Source: Thalassolituus hydrocarboniclasticus
GTDB lineage: Bacteria > Pseudomonadota > Gammaproteobacteria > Pseudomonadales > Oceanobacteraceae
Direction of reading: 5' to 3'
Assembly: GCF_025345565.1 (NCBI RefSeq)
Contig: NZ_CP054475.1
Span: forward strand, 949,501-1,013,500
DNA length: 64,000 nucleotides
The position numbers and the translations under genes were made by a program. This document shows positions 44,731 through 53,658 of the stretch, piece by piece; the stretch's first letter is position 1, and each line of letters starts with the position of its first letter. Below the pieces are notes generated by a model. It was not told the origin of the DNA. It did no database searches and saw only the letters and a list, made by a program, of their open reading frames with translations.

Positions 44731-47481
44731 ATGACTCTTGCCCGCGACCGCAAAACCGCCGATCGGCTTGTTGATGACCCCACCTCTATGGCGGCCAGCC
44801 AGCTTGCTGTGGCCGAGATCCGCGCCCGGCTGCAGGCACCGGAAGAGGGCCTTAGCAGCAGCGAAGCCGCAACACGGTTACAGCAACAGGGCAGCAACAG
44901 CTTGCCGCAGGCGCGCGGACGTTCGTGGTGGCAGCGCTTATGGGCACAGATCAGTAACCTGCTGATTCTGGTGCTGCTGTCGGCGGTGGTAATTACCGCG
45001 CTGCTTGGCCATACCCTCGACAGTGTGGTGATTCTGGCGGTGGTGATTTCCCAGGCGCTGATCGGGCTGGTGCAGGAGGGCCGTGCAGAGCAGGCGCTGG
45101 CGGCTATCCGCCATATGCTGGCACCAGCGGCCAGTGTGATCCGCGATGGTCACAGCCAGCGCATTGCCGCCGCCGATCTGGTGCCCGGCGATACGGTGCT
45201 GCTTGAACCCGGCGACCGGGTACCGGCGGATATCCGTCTGGAACGTTGCCACAGCCTGAGTCTGGATGAGGCCATTCTGACCGGTGAATCGCTGGCGGTG
45301 GAAAAACAGCCAGAGGCTCTGGCCGCCGCCAGTGCGCTGGGGGATCAGACCAATATGGCCTTTTCCGGCACGCTGGTGGTGCGTGGTACCGGCCGCGGTG
45401 TGGTGGTGGCCACCGGCAGCCGTTCAGAAATCGGCCGCATTTCAGGCTTATTGCAGCAAACAACCGGCTTACAAACCCCGCTGCTGGCACAGATGGATCG
45501 CTTTGCGCGGCTGATGGCAACGCTGGTACTGGCCGGTGGCTTACTGATTCTGCTGCTTGGCCACTGGCTCAGCGGGCTGCCATTTGCCGATTTATTTATT
45601 GCCGTTGTCGGCTTAACGGTGGCGGCTATTCCGGAAGGGTTACCCGCCATTCTGTCGATTACCCTGGCCGTGGGGGTGCGGCGTATGGCCAAACGTCAGG
45701 CCGTGGTACGGCGCATGCCGGCGATTGAAACCATTGGTGCGGTGTCGGTGATCTGCTCGGATAAAACCGGCACCCTGACACGCAACGAAATGATGGTGGC
45801 GGCCCTGGCCTGTGGCGTTCATTACCGCCAGGTGCGCGGTGATGGCTACGCCCTCGATGGCGGACTGGATGAACCCTTACCGGAAGCGCTGCAGACACCG
45901 CTGATGCTGGCGGCGGCCCTGTGTAACGATGCCAGTCTGCAGGCCGCCGAAGGTACGGTAAAAATTCACGGCGACCCGATGGAGGCCGCGTTGCAGGTGC
46001 TGGTCCACCGGCTGGATGGTGACCCGGTGCGTCTGGCGCAGCACTGGCCACGGCGTGACGAAATTCCCTTTGATGCCGAATACCGCCTGATGGCGACGCT
46101 GAATCACAACCATCAGGGGCGGCATGTGCTGTGGGTAAAAGGCGCGCCGGAAGCACTGCTGCAGCGTTGCCGCCAGCAGCTGGATGACGCCGGTAACAGC
46201 GTGGCTCTGCAAACCGGATACTGGCTTGAGATGATTGAGCGGCTGGCCGCCGATGGCCAGCGGGTACTGGCCCTGGCCTGCAAAGAATACAGCGGCAGCG
46301 AGCTGGAAATGTCCGACCTGAATGAGCTGCAGCTGATCGGTCTGGTCGGTTTAATGGACCCGCCGCGCGCCGAAGCCATCGCCGCGGTGGCGGAATGCCA
46401 TGCCGCCGGTATTGCGGTGAAAATGATCACCGGCGATCACGCGCTGACTGCCAGTGCCATTGCCGCCCGGCTGGGGCTGAGTAACAGCGCTGAGGTACTG
46501 ACCGGCAAACAACTGGACGAGCTGGATGATCAGGCGCTGCAGGATTGCGTCGGGCGGGTGAATGTTTATGCCCGCACCAGCCCGGAACATAAGCTGCGGC
46601 TGGTGCAGGCGCTGCAGAGCAGTGCTGGCAGTGGCGCTGACAGTGGTAATCAGCGCGCTGATGGTCAGGGCGGCGCTGTGGTGGCGATGACCGGCGATGG
46701 CGTGAACGATGCGCCGGCACTTAAAGCCGCCGACGTGGGTATTGCCATGGGACACAAAGGCTCACAGGCGGCGCGTGAAGCCTCGGCAGTGGTGTTGCTG
46801 GACGACAATTTTGCCAGCCTGGTGGCCGCGGTTAAGGAAGGCCGCACGGTTTATCAGAACCTGAAAAAAGGCATTGCCTTTATGCTGCCGATTAACGGCG
46901 GTGAATCCATCAGTCTGGTGGTGGCGCTGTTGCTGGGGCATACCCTGCCGATTTCAGCGCTGCAGATTCTGTGGGTGAATATGATCAGCTCGGTGATTCT
47001 GGCTATGACCCTGGCGTTTGAGCCGGCCTTACCCGGCATGATGCAGCAGCCACCCCGTGCCCGCTTTGAGCCTCTGCTCAGCCGGCGTCTTGCCTGGCAG
47101 GTATTGAAGGTGTCGTTGCTGTTTCTGGCCGGTATTTTTGCCGCCTGGCACTGGGGGATGGCGCACTCTGGCAGCGAAGCTTTTGCCAGTACCGTGGCGG
47201 TAAATGCGCTGGTGGCGATGGAATTATTCTATCTGTTTGCGGTGCGTTACCCGCCGGGGCAGGCCATCAGCTTACAGGGTTTTAAAGGTACGCCGGTGAT
47301 CTGGGCGGCCATTGCGGCGCTGATTGTGATGCAGTCTTTATTTAACTGGCTGCCGCTGTTTCAGCGTACCTTTAACAGCAGCGCGCCGGATGTCGCAGCG
47401 CTGCTGGTGGCTGCGGGCTGTGGCATCGTACTGTTGCTGATACTGCAGCTGGAAGGCTGGATCAGACGCGGCCGGGGTTGA
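44731..47481 (+). CDS. P2-type cation-transporting ATPase
   Basis: 916-residue P-type ATPase of the SERCA/PMCA-like class. The actuator domain has ILTGESLAVEKQ (about 185); TM4 has AIPEGLPAIL (about 299); phosphorylation occurs at the Asp of CSDKTGTLTRNEM (about 343); the nucleotide domain has VKGAPEALLQRC; and the hinge is MTGDGVNDAPALKAADVG (about 652). In TM6 the usual NLxxD ion ligand reads WVNMISSVILA (about 747), so a key Asp is absent and Ca2+ specificity is doubtful. It may carry Na+, K+, Mg2+ or another cation. A poly-Gly/Ser/Asp insert lies near 630-645. Confidence 0.88.
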   Translation: MTLARDRKTADRLVDDPTSMAASQLAVAEIRARLQAPEEGLSSSEAATRLQQQGSNSLPQARGRSWWQRLWAQISNLLILVLLSAVVITALLGHTLDSVVILAVVISQALIGLVQEGRAEQALAAIRHMLAPAASVIRDGHSQRIAAADLVPGDTVLLEPGDRVPADIRLERCHSLSLDEAILTGESLAVEKQPEALAAASALGDQTNMAFSGTLVVRGTGRGVVVATGSRSEIGRISGLLQQTTGLQTPLLAQMDRFARLMATLVLAGGLLILLLGHWLSGLPFADLFIAVVGLTVAAIPEGLPAILSITLAVGVRRMAKRQAVVRRMPAIETIGAVSVICSDKTGTLTRNEMMVAALACGVHYRQVRGDGYALDGGLDEPLPEALQTPLMLAAALCNDASLQAAEGTVKIHGDPMEAALQVLVHRLDGDPVRLAQHWPRRDEIPFDAEYRLMATLNHNHQGRHVLWVKGAPEALLQRCRQQLDDAGNSVALQTGYWLEMIERLAADGQRVLALACKEYSGSELEMSDLNELQLIGLVGLMDPPRAEAIAAVAECHAAGIAVKMITGDHALTASAIAARLGLSNSAEVLTGKQLDELDDQALQDCVGRVNVYARTSPEHKLRLVQALQSSAGSGADSGNQRADGQGGAVVAMTGDGVNDAPALKAADVGIAMGHKGSQAAREASAVVLLDDNFASLVAAVKEGRTVYQNLKKGIAFMLPINGGESISLVVALLLGHTLPISALQILWVNMISSVILAMTLAFEPALPGMMQQPPRARFEPLLSRRLAWQVLKVSLLFLAGIFAAWHWGMAHSGSEAFASTVAVNALVAMELFYLFAVRYPPGQAISLQGFKGTPVIWAAIAALIVMQSLFNWLPLFQRTFNSSAPDVAALLVAAGCGIVLLLILQLEGWIRRGRG

Positions 47482-47525
47482 ACGGCTGCGGCTACCCGGT
47501 TTTATGTGGGTTTGTCAGTCCGGGC

Positions 47526-47957
47526 TTATGCCGATTGCTGGCTGGCACGTAACAGATGACAGGCATTCCGCATAAAACTCAGTGCGCCACGGGCGGTCAT
47601 GCTGAAGGGATCAAAATCGGTGCTGTTGGTATATTTCAGCACCATGCTCTGGGTAATCTGACTGTCGGGCAGATAAGACATATGCCAGTGCTCCATGTCC
47701 CGTTCATCAATCTCGTCGAAAGCCAGGATCTGCACATCGCAATGGCGCCGGTCCTGCACAATTTCGTTATACAGGGAAGACACGATCTCCCGTTGCCCTT
47801 CGATGCACTGCAGAAAGTATTTGCGGTTAAAGTAAAGAATGCCGGTGATGTGATGCGCTTTGTTGTAGCGCTGGGCATTTTCCAGCAGACGTCCCAGCTC
47901 AAGATCATTCCAGAATTCGGTTTTACGGCTGGCGTAAATCAGACGGACAAGGTTCAT
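47526..47957 (-). CDS. BLUF-domain blue-light photoreceptor
   Basis: 143-residue short BLUF protein, which binds FAD and senses blue light. All key residues sit at a constant offset of 13 from AppA numbering: Y8, N32, Q50, W91 and M93, within LVRLIYASRKT, RYNKAHHITGIL, YFLQCIEGQREIV and HWHMSYL. ATG 47957 is chosen because MNLVRLIYAS is the family start and GGAG lies eight bases upstream; the frame is open for another 32 codons. There is no effector domain, so output must come through a partner, not evident nearby. A lipoprotein gene is divergent. Confidence 0.93.
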   Translation of the reverse strand: MNLVRLIYASRKTEFWNDLELGRLLENAQRYNKAHHITGILYFNRKYFLQCIEGQREIVSSLYNEIVQDRRHCDVQILAFDEIDERDMEHWHMSYLPDSQITQSMVLKYTNSTDFDPFSMTARGALSFMRNACHLLRASQQSA

Positions 47958-48085
47958 GGCATGGCTCCGCAGAGTGATCTGATAACGATAGAACGGCTCA
48001 GTCGGCGTGCAAGCGTGCAGCAGTTCTGCAATCCGGGTTTTTATTCGTGCCATAATGCGCGCTTTCTGTAAGTCGTTGTTTTTCT

Positions 48086-49501
48086 ATGACTAAGCGCAAT
48101 TCTTATTTTTGTAGTTTTCCGTTGCCGTTTTTTGTGTACATCGGTGTGTTGCTTGCGCTGCTGGCAGGCTGTGACGATGGCTCCCGGTCTGGTGGCAGTA
48201 CAGCTTCGCCGCCCGATAGCGGCAAACTTTCTGCACCACTGGCTCCGCGTTTTGGTATGTCGGCCCTGCCGCCGATTCCGCAGCTGCATGAGCGCGCACT
48301 GGTCGAAGGGCAGCTGGCACTGGCGGCAACAACGGTCGACTGGTCTGGTTTTCGGGTGCAGTGGCTGTTTGATGATGAATCTCTGGGTGAGGCCGTAAGC
48401 GTTGCTGCGGATGGTAAGTTCCGCTTACCGCGGCCATTACAGGATGCGCCGGCCGGACTCTGGGCTGAGGCCTGGTCGGGCGCTTATCGTTTACGCGGGC
48501 GTCCGGATGAGCTGGGGCATTTACAGCTCAGTGCTCTGAGCACTGCCCGTGCGGCACTCAGCAATGGCAGCCGGGCCGAACCGGCCAATCCGCAGCTGGA
48601 GCCGCTGCACAATATTCTGCATGCGGTCTTGCTGGAGGGTATCAGTGACGGTGCGGAAACAACGGCTGATCATGCCGCCACGCCGCTGCTGGCGCACTAT
48701 AAGAGCAGCTGGCAACTGGCACAGGTGCTGGCGCGCAGCCCGGTACACCGTATCGCTTTTCAGCTGCGTCATCAGCAGGCGCTGGCCGACAGTTTTGCCT
48801 TGCTGCATCAGTTGCCGGATTTTGGCCATGGTGATTTATCCGAGCAGCAACGTATGGTGCGCCTCGACCGCTGGGGCACCCCGCTGCGCTGGCAGCACCG
48901 GCCGTATCAGGAGCAGGCCTGGGGCTGTGTTGATTACCTGCAATTAGGGCAGCGCTGGCTGGTCAGTGAAGAATCTTCCACCGCGCTGACGCTGAATGCG
49001 CTGCAGCAGCGTCTGCATGCATTATCACAGCAGCATTTCTGTGGCCAGGATCAGTGGCGTCTGCCAACGGTGAATGAATTACACAGCCTGATTAATCATG
49101 ATAATGGCGGCTGGGCGTTTCCGCTCAGTCTGCCGTTTGCCGGCAGCAATATTTACTGGGTTCAGGATGAACAGGGGCAGGCCCAGATTTTTGATCTGCA
49201 GCGCAACAGAGTTATCTCTGATGCTCAGCAGGCGCACTGGCTGCCGCTGGTGGTAAGAGGTGAGGAATATTCCATACGCTCGCAAAACCGGCGCTCGGTC
49301 AGCAGTAACCGCTCGGATATGTTTATGGATTTCTCTGTGCTGCAGGCGTTGTATGGGGTTGCATTTCCCGGTGCAGATAATGATCGGCCGGTGTCTGACA
49401 AGGGTCAGCAGACGGATGATGTCTGGCTGCAGGAATCCTGTTCCGAGTGTCACCTTGAGGTGCAAACCGATCCGCAAACCGAACCGCAAACCGACCCTTA
49501 A
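48086..49501 (+). CDS. DUF1566-domain lipoprotein (unknown)
   Basis: 471 residues with a signal peptide and lipobox (LALLAGC). Residues 30-220 are unfamiliar, with a GQLALAATTVDWSGFRVQW stretch that could be an Ig-like domain. Residues 275-390 match DUF1566: WGCVDYLQLGQRWL, CGQDQWRLPTVNELHSLIN and IYWVQDEQGQAQIFDLQ. Near the C-terminus is LQESCSECHLEV, a lone C-x-x-C-H that could bind heme or metal, followed by the short repeat QTDPQTEPQTDP. Surface-exposed role likely; function unknown. The start lies close to that of the divergent BLUF gene. Confidence 0.72.
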   Translation: MTKRNSYFCSFPLPFFVYIGVLLALLAGCDDGSRSGGSTASPPDSGKLSAPLAPRFGMSALPPIPQLHERALVEGQLALAATTVDWSGFRVQWLFDDESLGEAVSVAADGKFRLPRPLQDAPAGLWAEAWSGAYRLRGRPDELGHLQLSALSTARAALSNGSRAEPANPQLEPLHNILHAVLLEGISDGAETTADHAATPLLAHYKSSWQLAQVLARSPVHRIAFQLRHQQALADSFALLHQLPDFGHGDLSEQQRMVRLDRWGTPLRWQHRPYQEQAWGCVDYLQLGQRWLVSEESSTALTLNALQQRLHALSQQHFCGQDQWRLPTVNELHSLINHDNGGWAFPLSLPFAGSNIYWVQDEQGQAQIFDLQRNRVISDAQQAHWLPLVVRGEEYSIRSQNRRSVSSNRSDMFMDFSVLQALYGVAFPGADNDRPVSDKGQQTDDVWLQESCSECHLEVQTDPQTEPQTDP

Positions 49502-49541
49502 AGCCGAAGCATAAATCCGGTTGAATCCGGTATTGGTACTA

Positions 49542-50099
49542 TCAAAGCGCGCAGGTCAGATAAGCAGCTTCACCATAAACGCTGATTCTGGCCTGTAACT
49601 CAGCGTCCTGTGACAGCGGATGGCGGTTATGAAAACCATAACGCTGCCAGAACGGCACCGAATTCTGAATGGCAATCAGGCTGGTCTGGGTAAAACACCG
49701 CGCTCTGGCAGTATTAAAAAATGCCTCCAGCAGTGGTGAACTTAAACCCAGGCCGCGCGCGGAGGGATCAATGGCTAAATCATGCAGATACAAACAATCA
49801 GCCTCCGGTGGCACGATAAAATCATCGGCATCCAGCGCTGGTGGCTGTTCTGTGCGGATTGGCAGGGCAAATAAATAGGCCAGTAATTTTCCGTTTTCTT
49901 TTATCTCTGCATCACTATTGTTGCCCGCATCTTTAATAATGTCGTTTTTATCTTCAACAACAAAAGCACAGCCGGGTGCCTGCTGTAATTTATTAATAAA
50001 AGATTCGGCTCTCTCAGGCTCGATGCTGGTGTAGCACAGCGCCTGAATGCGCAGAATTTCCGGAATATCGGTTATGAGAGCGGGACGTAACGAAGACAT
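49542..50099 (-). CDS. GNAT family N-acetyltransferase
   Basis: 185 residues. The acetyl-CoA motif is LYLHDLAIDPSARGLGLSSP, with the G-x-G loop, followed by SLIAIQNSVPFWQRYGFHN (motif B). A loop around residues 55-70 (KNDIIKDAGNNSDAEIKENG) is unusually polar and might be an insertion. Substrate unknown. The gene stands alone between the DUF1566 gene and a repeat cluster. Confidence 0.83.
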   Translation of the reverse strand: MSSLRPALITDIPEILRIQALCYTSIEPERAESFINKLQQAPGCAFVVEDKNDIIKDAGNNSDAEIKENGKLLAYLFALPIRTEQPPALDADDFIVPPEADCLYLHDLAIDPSARGLGLSSPLLEAFFNTARARCFTQTSLIAIQNSVPFWQRYGFHNRHPLSQDAELQARISVYGEAAYLTCAL

Positions 50100-50201
50100 A
50101 AAACAGCGCAGTGATTAAACAATCGGCCATGTTAGCGGATGGGATATTTTTTGCCAGCGTATAAAACAGGTGTCAGATAATACAGCGAAAAATACATCAT
50201 C

Positions 50202-50469
50202 GTGGCTCCCACGCACTCACCTGGCTCCCACGCTGAGCATCACACCTGGCTTCTGGCTCCCACGCTCTGCGTGGTAGTCTTTACGGCATCGCATTCCCAC
50301 GCGGAGCATGGGAACGAGTTCAGCATTATCACCTGGCTCCCACGCGGAGCATCACCTGGCTCCCACGCTCTGCGTGGTAGCCTTTACGGAATTGCATTCC
50401 CACGCGGAGCATGGGAACGAGTTACGCGGAGCATGGGAACGAGTTACGCGGGGTATGGAAACGAATTTA
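50202..50469. repeat. Cluster of palindromic TGGCTCCCACGC/GCGTGGGAACGA repeats
   Basis: The stretch is built from a short GC-rich module (CTGGCTCCCACGCTCTGCGTGG; ATTCCCACGCGGAGCATGGGAA). Two larger units of 103 bases start at 50253 and 50356 and share long identical segments. At the end, GCGGAGCATGGGAACGAGTTAC repeats with period 22 at 50404, 50426 and, degenerate, 50448. The same module occurs singly at 54661-54688 and 59104-59131. Short frames through it are not genes. Confidence 0.85.
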
Positions 50470-50503
50470 AAAAAAAGACCTCAGCGGCGGGCCGCTGAGG
50501 TCT
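50463..50503 (-). terminator. Intrinsic terminator of the phosphoesterase gene
   Basis: AGACCTCAGCGG (50476-50487) and CCGCTGAGGTCT (50492-50503) form a perfect 12-bp stem with a CGGG loop. The A-run at 50469-50476 gives the T-run on the minus strand, 28 bases after the stop at 50531. Confidence 0.88.
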
Positions 50504-50530
50504 GTTTCTGTATTGTGAAAAATACAGGTA

Positions 50531-52489
50531 TCAGAGAGCTATTAATGCCACTTCAGCATCCCGGTTCAGAACCGTCCACCAGGTATTTTCGCCGGCATCG
50601 TAGCCTACCAGTGGTTGGTTGGCACATTCAGCAGGGCGGACCGGTGGCGTTTGCAGGTAGCTTTTCAGCCAACGGCCAGCGGTTACACAATTGCCGCTGG
50701 TCAGTGGTTGCCATTGGCTGGCTTTCAGGCTGGCAAGCTGAGCATTATCAGCGGTCAGATTTTCTGCACCTTTAAATTCAATCGCGTAAGCATCGGCAAC
50801 GGCATCGCTGATATTCCAGCTGCGGGTTGCCGTCGCTGGCAGAACAACCGGTGCTTTAGCGGATGATGCATCGGTGGTCGAACCGGGCAGGCCAGTGTCG
50901 GTGCTGATATCTTTGGTTTCACCATAATCGCCCTGATAAACGCCGGTCTGGTTTTGCGTACCGCTGACAATCAGGATATCCGACAGGGTATCAGTGGTTG
51001 CCGGTGTCCAGCTCAGGGTGACATGCTCTTTCAGATCAATAGTCGTTTCCGGGATATCCAGCACATTATCAACGGTATTAGGAATAATCCGCTGTTCACT
51101 GTTCAGGTTAGGGGTCCAGCTTTCATGAACCTGATACATCCACTGATACGCCAGACGGGTAAGATCGGTCAGCGTTTCTGCGCGTGAAAAACCGGGCATA
51201 TATTCCATATCCCGGCCACGGGTATCGGTACGGTTAAAGGTGTTATTCACACCACCGGCGAGGCGTGCGACAGAGCCATCTTCTGCCAGACAAATATCTG
51301 TGATGTAATCTGGCTGGAAAACCATGACCGAGCGGGTGCCATCAGGAATGCTGTTCGGATACACCACGGTTTCACAGCGGTTGCCGGTGCGGGTAAACTG
51401 ATCATGCAATTGCCAGTCGGCGTTAAAGGCCTGATCGCTGTTATTGCTGGTGGCGGTATGTTCGGCAAAATATCCCTGATAATTAACCCGGTCGTTATCA
51501 AAATTCAGCAGCCCGGAATTTACGTCAAAGTGGGTTGAACCACCGCTTTTGGTCGCATTTTTCTGCGCAATAATCATCTGCACCAGTTCACGTTCGCCAT
51601 AGCGGAATTCGTAGCCTTTATAGGATGCATTACCCGCCATGATCTGCGTGTAAGTGTTCATCCGGTAATTACCACCAGAAGGTGTTGAGCCGGACGGAAA
51701 GGTGGTTTGCGCTGTATCTTTGGCAATTAATGAGCGCTGATATTGATGCTCATGCCCTTGTACATAAATAACATCATGTTGTGAAAACAGCGCACGGATC
51801 TGATCGGCAACACCATATACCCAGTCATCGTCCTTGGTGCCTTCAACAATCTGTTCGCGGGTGAGGCCGTATTTTGCACCAATCAGACCATCGTGGCTGG
51901 CAACGACCACGTGATCAACTTGTCCGGCGGTTTTTTCTAATGTTTCTTCAATCCAGTCAATGGCAATCGGCAGGTTGTAATAGGCAAGGCCGATGATCAG
52001 AACATTTTCGCGCACGACATAATAATTAATCCATTCATAACCTGGCATATGAACGGCATCTTCAGGAATGTAATCCCGCATTGTTTTCACCCAGGCGTGG
52101 GTGTAGCTGTAGTTCATTTCGTGATTACCCATAACCGGTAAAAACTCCATGCCCTGATCACGATAGGTTTTGGCAACGGATGTCCATTCCTGCCATTCAA
52201 CTGCCGATCCTTTATCAGTCAGGTCACCTAACGCAATAACCATATCAGCGCCTGCCGCTGACTGATGCTTTAACACTTCGCGCAGCGGATGCAGTGCCAC
52301 ATGCGCCTGGCCGGAAGCATCGCTGCCGCCCTGAGTATCGGGCAACAGGCCAATAGTAAAAGGTTGATAGTGTTTTTCATCGACCACGACGGCGGGGGTA
52401 TCCGGTTTATTGGATGAGTCGTCATTACAGCCGGCCAGCAGGCTGCTGCCTATCAGTGCCAGCGGGATAAGTAAGTGGGGTGATTTCAC
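50531..52489 (-). CDS. Calcineurin-type metallophosphoesterase lipoprotein
   Basis: 652 residues. Signal peptide with lipobox LLAGC. The phosphoesterase domain (about 45-300) has D51 in LLPDTQGG, D89 in ALGDLTDKG, GNHEMNYS at 121-128, VVASHDGLIG and VQGHEHQYQ, completing the dimetal site. The remaining 350 residues are unfamiliar and may hold a beta-sandwich substrate or surface domain. Start is GTG, with AAGGAGTCCACCT just upstream. Substrate could be nucleotide, phospholipid or phosphoprotein. A lone CTGTCAC half-site near 52549 is not enough to claim PhoB control. Confidence 0.85.
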   Translation of the reverse strand: MKSPHLLIPLALIGSSLLAGCNDDSSNKPDTPAVVVDEKHYQPFTIGLLPDTQGGSDASGQAHVALHPLREVLKHQSAAGADMVIALGDLTDKGSAVEWQEWTSVAKTYRDQGMEFLPVMGNHEMNYSYTHAWVKTMRDYIPEDAVHMPGYEWINYYVVRENVLIIGLAYYNLPIAIDWIEETLEKTAGQVDHVVVASHDGLIGAKYGLTREQIVEGTKDDDWVYGVADQIRALFSQHDVIYVQGHEHQYQRSLIAKDTAQTTFPSGSTPSGGNYRMNTYTQIMAGNASYKGYEFRYGERELVQMIIAQKNATKSGGSTHFDVNSGLLNFDNDRVNYQGYFAEHTATSNNSDQAFNADWQLHDQFTRTGNRCETVVYPNSIPDGTRSVMVFQPDYITDICLAEDGSVARLAGGVNNTFNRTDTRGRDMEYMPGFSRAETLTDLTRLAYQWMYQVHESWTPNLNSEQRIIPNTVDNVLDIPETTIDLKEHVTLSWTPATTDTLSDILIVSGTQNQTGVYQGDYGETKDISTDTGLPGSTTDASSAKAPVVLPATATRSWNISDAVADAYAIEFKGAENLTADNAQLASLKASQWQPLTSGNCVTAGRWLKSYLQTPPVRPAECANQPLVGYDAGENTWWTVLNRDAEVALIAL

Positions 52490-52880
52490 AGGTGGACTCC
52501 TTCTTAATTGAAGGACGCATTGAGAGGCTTGTTTATTAATATGGCGTGACAGTTTTAATATAAAAAAAATCTCAGCGAAGTAATGTTTTCTTCAGGTTTC
52601 AAATGGTTTCAGAATGGCTTCGTTGATGACTTGCTATTATTTCTAAGAAGATAGTTTTTTTATTGAGCGGGCGGGTAGTATTTTAATCCGGTCATTAGCC
52701 GCCGGTTTTTTATCGGAAATCACCTGATTGTTAAGGGTTGATGATGATATTAATAAAAAAGATGCAAAATTCCGGAACAGTATTTTCCGCCGTTTTTTTG
52801 CAAAAAAGCGCCGCAATGCATATTACTGCAATATAACTTCAGGCGTATATTGGTGCATCCGTGCGCTGAGTGTGTTCGGC
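52490..52880. other. AT-rich intergenic region upstream of the phosphoesterase gene
   Basis: About 390 bases, markedly AT-richer than the flanking genes, with many T and A runs. It lies downstream of the TetR stop and upstream of the phosphoesterase start. No ORF, perfect palindrome or convincing operator was seen. It should contain the phosphoesterase promoter. Confidence 0.5.
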
Positions 52881-53489
52881 TTATGAATTATTTGCCTGCA
52901 ACATACCTGTGAGCGCCTGTTTCAGTAAACGGGCCGCATAACCCGGGTTCGCTGCCGGGGCTGTGGTGGCCAGCTGGTAACTGCCCTCGATACTGGCGAT
53001 CACAAAGGCGCTGATATCGGCCGTTTGTGACGGGCTGAGCGTCATGCCATTCTCTGCCGCCGCCTGCTGTAATAATTCGCTGAGCTGCTGGCTGTGCTGG
53101 CGGATAATCTGCTGATACAGCGCGCGCACTTCCTCAATACGCACAGCCTCTGCGCCAATAATGACCCAGGCGGTTACCGCCTCAGGGTTGCTGCCATCAC
53201 CTAACGCCAGTGCGGCGTCGATATAGGCATCCAGCTGTTGTTGGGCATTCCCGGCGGCGTCTGCCAGCAGGGTAAAACGCTGCGCGGCCTGCTCGCTGAT
53301 CTGATGAATCAGCGCAATCAGAATCTCCTGCTTGGTCTTGAAGTGGTAATGAATCAGCCCCGGCGATAAGCCCGCCGCTTTGGCAATGCTCTGAATGGAG
53401 GCCTTTTCGTAGCCCTTGTCGGCCATAGCCTGCATCAGGCCGTTGACGATTTCCTGGCGGCGGTGCCCGGTATTGGAAGGTCTGGCCAT
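52881..53489 (-). CDS. TetR/AcrR family transcriptional regulator
   Basis: 202 residues from the ATG at 53489 (MARPSNTGHRRQEIV). The frame is open upstream, but that part runs through the operator region. The DNA-binding domain has IVNGLMQAMADKGYEKASIQ, then AAGLSPGLIHYHFKTKQEIL. The C-terminal part (about 65-200) is a helical ligand domain of the BetI-like type. Two operators of identical TTGGTT-N4-AACCAA geometry lie just upstream, between it and the divergent HD-hydrolase operon, so autoregulation and control of that operon are likely. The ligand is unknown. Confidence 0.9.
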   Translation of the reverse strand: MARPSNTGHRRQEIVNGLMQAMADKGYEKASIQSIAKAAGLSPGLIHYHFKTKQEILIALIHQISEQAAQRFTLLADAAGNAQQQLDAYIDAALALGDGSNPEAVTAWVIIGAEAVRIEEVRALYQQIIRQHSQQLSELLQQAAAENGMTLSPSQTADISAFVIASIEGSYQLATTAPAANPGYAARLLKQALTGMLQANNS

Positions 53490-53503
53490 GGTGGGTCCCG
53501 GAT

Positions 53504-53533
53504 AAGTATTTTGGTTATTCAACCAAAATACTT
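53504..53533. promoter_or_regulatory. TetR operator O1 (13-bp inverted repeat)
   Basis: AAGTATTTTGGTT (53504-53516) and its perfect complement (53521-53533) flank an ATTC spacer. The core TTGGTT-ATTC-AACCAA has the same geometry as the second site at 53571-53586. It begins 15 bases upstream of the TetR start codon and abuts the -35 box of the divergent promoter. Confidence 0.82.
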
Positions 53534-53561
53534 GACGACAGGGAAGTGGATAACCTATCTT
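53532..53561 (+). promoter_or_regulatory. Sigma-70-type promoter of the HD-hydrolase operon
   Basis: TTGACG (53532-53537) and TATCTT (53556-53561) are 18 bases apart. The promoter lies between the two operators, so a repressor bound at both would cover it. Transcription would start near 53568. Confidence 0.5.
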
Positions 53562-53570
53562 TGACTTAAG

Positions 53571-53586
53571 TTGGTTGACCAACCAA
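53571..53586. promoter_or_regulatory. TetR operator O2 (TTGGTT-GACC-AACCAA)
   Basis: Six-base half-sites identical to those of the upstream site, with the same 4-base spacer; the two centres are 60 bases apart. It overlaps the predicted transcript start of the HD-hydrolase operon. Confidence 0.75.
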
Positions 53587-53658
53587 TTTATAGGGTGTGA
53601 CTGGCAGAGAGAAAGCGCCAGAGAGAACACGCCAGAAAGAATGGTAAGGAGAACAGCG

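Noticed and set aside
50202-50469. CRISPR array
   Set aside because: The repeats are palindromic modules of variable spacing without unique spacers of constant length, and no cas genes are present.
50308-50775. 155-codon ORF through the repeat cluster
   Set aside because: Generated by repeat sequence; encodes a repeated low-complexity peptide and runs into the phosphoesterase gene antisense.
52540-52560. Pho box before the phosphoesterase gene
   Set aside because: Only one CTGTCAC half-site; the second half does not match.
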